Below, piece after piece: positions 4,685 through 5,834 of a stretch of DNA of 5,834 nt; position 1 is the first letter of the stretch; every line of letters starts with the position of its first letter. The stretch is taken from assembly GCA_964455635.1 (NCBI GenBank), contig CAYVWX010000207.1:1-5834 (forward strand). The letters are read 5' to 3'. The notes below the pieces were generated by a model, which was given only the letters and a program-made list of their open reading frames with translations, was not told the DNA's origin and searched no databases. The stretch is from B16-G9 sp964455635. GTDB taxonomy: Bacteria > Bacteroidota > Bacteroidia > Bacteroidales > F082. Both the position numbers and the translations under genes were made by a program.

Positions 4685-4920
4685 TATTTTTTAAAACTAT
4701 TTAAGAATATTTATCGAAATTGCCACCACTCAATGTGGCACTATCATTACTGTTTCCTGAAAAAAACTTACTGTTTTTAGTTAATAACCTCGGCCTGTTA
4801 TCTCTTGATCTTCTGCATCTTTACGATAGAATACTGAACCGACCGAGTAACAAAACGACTTACGTAATTAAGGCCTTACAATAAAATTTTAACGGGATTA
4901 AAAATAGTGTTCATATTTTT
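4685..4920. other. divergent intergenic region between the minus-strand operon and hpt
   Basis: I see no gene here. The region holds a 9-bp direct repeat TTACTGTTT at 4747-4755 and 4768-4776, spaced 21 bases (two helical turns) apart. It also holds an imperfect inverted pair GTTA..CTCGG (4780-4793) and CCGAGTAAC (4843-4851). These could be operator elements for either divergent unit, but nothing ties them to a known regulator. The stretch becomes AT-rich towards the hpt promoter. Confidence 0.35.
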
Positions 4921-4928
4921 TATCTTTG
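4921..4928 (+). promoter_or_regulatory. -7 promoter element of hpt-adk
   Basis: TATCTTTG, an exact TAnnTTTG match, 24 bases before the hpt ATG at 4953. No clear TTTG is seen at the expected -33 spacing. Because an in-frame TTG at 4926 lies inside this element, the longer hpt reading from there would start upstream of the transcription start and is rejected. Confidence 0.55.
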
Positions 4929-4952
4929 CTGTTTGCAATTAAAACATCTGTA

Positions 4953-5489
4953 ATGAGTATTATAAAAATTTTAGACAGGGAGTTTGAAACTTTCATCAGC
5001 TACGAACAAATTGATGCAGCTATTGGTAAAATGGCAGTGGTATTAAACAGGGAGATGAAAGAGAAAACCCCGATATTTTTGGTTATTTTAAACGGCTCGT
5101 TCATGTTTGCCGGCGACCTGATGAAAAAGCTTGATTTTCCGTGTGAGTTGTCATTTATTAAGCTGGCTTCCTATTCGGGTACGCAATCTACCAACAAAGT
5201 AAAAGAGTTAATTGGTTTTAATCAGGATATTAAAGGCAGGACAATTGTAATTGTGGAAGATATTGTTGACAGCGGCCTGACCCTGGCAGGGTTGACCAAA
5301 CAGCTTAAGTCGATGGGTGCTGCAGAAGTTAAAATTGCCACCCTTCTTTTTAAGCCAAAAGCTTTTAAAGAAGATTACCCCATTGATTATATTGGTATTG
5401 AAATTCCAAATAATTTTATAGTAGGTTACGGATTAGATTATTACGAACAGGGACGAAACTTAAAAGATATTTACAAAGTTATTGAATAA
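4953..5489 (+). CDS. hpt: hypoxanthine phosphoribosyltransferase
   Basis: Cytoplasmic purine-salvage enzyme that transfers the phosphoribosyl group of PRPP to hypoxanthine (often also guanine), giving IMP (GMP) and pyrophosphate. The 178-aa length is normal for bacterial Hpt. Motifs: ILNGSFMFAGDL (45-56), the pyrophosphate-binding loop; SYSGT (73-77) in the flexible loop; IVIVEDIVDSGLTL (98-111), the PRPP-binding motif with acidic E102/D103 and D106; K134 in LLFKPKA, which contacts the purine; and IPNNFIVGYGLDYYEQGRNL (151-170), where F155 stacks on the base, D162 binds magnesium and R168 contacts pyrophosphate. All key residues expected of the family are present. The ATG at 4953 is chosen because the upstream TTG sits inside the -7 element and the family starts near here. 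adk follows after 14 bases on the same strand, so the two are almost certainly one transcript. Confidence 0.96.
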   Translation: MSIIKILDREFETFISYEQIDAAIGKMAVVLNREMKEKTPIFLVILNGSFMFAGDLMKKLDFPCELSFIKLASYSGTQSTNKVKELIGFNQDIKGRTIVIVEDIVDSGLTLAGLTKQLKSMGAAEVKIATLLFKPKAFKEDYPIDYIGIEIPNNFIVGYGLDYYEQGRNLKDIYKVIE

Positions 5490-5503
5490 TTAAAATTAAA
5501 AAC

Positions 5504-5834
5504 ATGCTGAACATTGCACTTTTTGGGCCTCCCGGAGCGGGTAAAGGTACTCAGTCGAAAAAATTACTTGAAAAATACAACCTTACTTATATTTCAACGG
5601 GCGATATGTTACGTGCCGAAATTACCTCCAGTTCGCCTTTGGGCCTGGAAGCCAAAGGAGTTATTGAGATGGGGGGACTGGTTTCAGACGAACTGGTTGT
5701 ACAAATGATTGAAAAAAACATTATTGATTCGTCGGGAAAACAGGGTATTTTGTTCCATGGTTTTCCGCGTACGGTGGTGCAATCGTATATACTTGACGGG
5801 TTGTTGCTGAAATTGGATACCCAGCTGGATATGA
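5504..5834 (+). CDS. adk: adenylate kinase, 5' part (cut by the window end)
   Basis: Cytoplasmic enzyme catalysing ATP + AMP = 2 ADP. The first 110 residues are visible; the full protein should be about 190-215 aa. P-loop GPPGAGKGTQ (8-17) with K14; AMP-site STGDMLRAEI (31-40) with T32 and R37; GGLVSDELV (57-65); and GFPRT (86-90) with R89, then Q93. The LID and second half lie beyond the window. One oddity: E. coli has DGFPRT, whose Asp (D84) helps hold magnesium, but here the residue is His (FHGFPRT, H85). It may mark a Bacteroidota subgroup or altered metal coordination. The ATG lies 14 bases after the hpt stop in an A-rich gap (TTAAAATTAAAAAC) without Shine-Dalgarno. From gene order commonly seen in Bacteroidales, obgE may follow; that is inference. 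Confidence 0.95.
   Translation, partial: MLNIALFGPPGAGKGTQSKKLLEKYNLTYISTGDMLRAEITSSSPLGLEAKGVIEMGGLVSDELVVQMIEKNIIDSSGKQGILFHGFPRTVVQSYILDGLLLKLDTQLDM

Noticed and set aside
4926..4952. TTG-started N-terminal extension of hpt
   Set aside because: The TTG lies within TATCTTTG, upstream of the likely transcription start; the family N-terminus fits the ATG at 4953.

Overview
The window looks like a draft or metagenomic scaffold from a member of the Bacteroidota, most likely Bacteroidales or Marinilabiliales-like. The grounds are two secreted proteins with type IX secretion (T9SS) C-terminal sorting domains, three identical TATCTTTG octamers that fit the Bacteroidota -7 element TAnnTTTG, A-rich leaders mostly without Shine-Dalgarno sites, an hpt-adk gene pair, and moderately AT-rich DNA. 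A run of exactly 100 N (2665-2764) is a scaffold gap inside one gene.

Layout. 1-164: leader region with a good promoter and no gene I can support. 165-566 (+): unrecognised helical cytoplasmic protein of 133 aa. It converges on 588-1385 (-), a secreted choice-of-anchor V-like protein with a CxxCH motif and a T9SS tail. 1386-1618: intergenic, with a promoter, a short direct repeat and a palindrome. 1619-2956 (-): large secreted repeat protein, probably beta-propeller-like, with a T9SS tail, interrupted by the gap. 2957-3210: repeat-rich intergenic DNA with a perfect 11-bp-arm palindrome, a 24-bp direct repeat and a 13-bp-arm palindrome; the last is a diverged relative of the palindrome near 1523. 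4630 down to 3211 (-): a two-gene unit made of a low-molecular-weight tyrosine phosphatase homologue that lacks its catalytic residues, followed with a 14-base overlap by a PLP-dependent serine racemase / threonine dehydratase-like enzyme. 4631-4952: divergent intergenic region. 4953-5489 (+) hpt and 5504 to the window end (+) adk form a purine salvage / nucleotide balance operon.

The most notable point is the phosphatase-like protein. It keeps the fold signature (NVCRSPMAEA, DSAG, VMD, VPNPY), but the nucleophilic Cys is Asp and the general-acid Asp is Asn, so it is predicted to be a pseudoenzyme. It is translationally coupled to an amino-acid racemase/dehydratase whose start appears to be TTG. 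Both genes of this pair have strong Shine-Dalgarno sequences, unlike the rest of the window. The repeat elements around 1523, 2987, 3100 and 3173 look like dispersed palindromic repeats rather than ordinary spacer DNA. No RNA gene, CRISPR array, transposase or integrase was seen.
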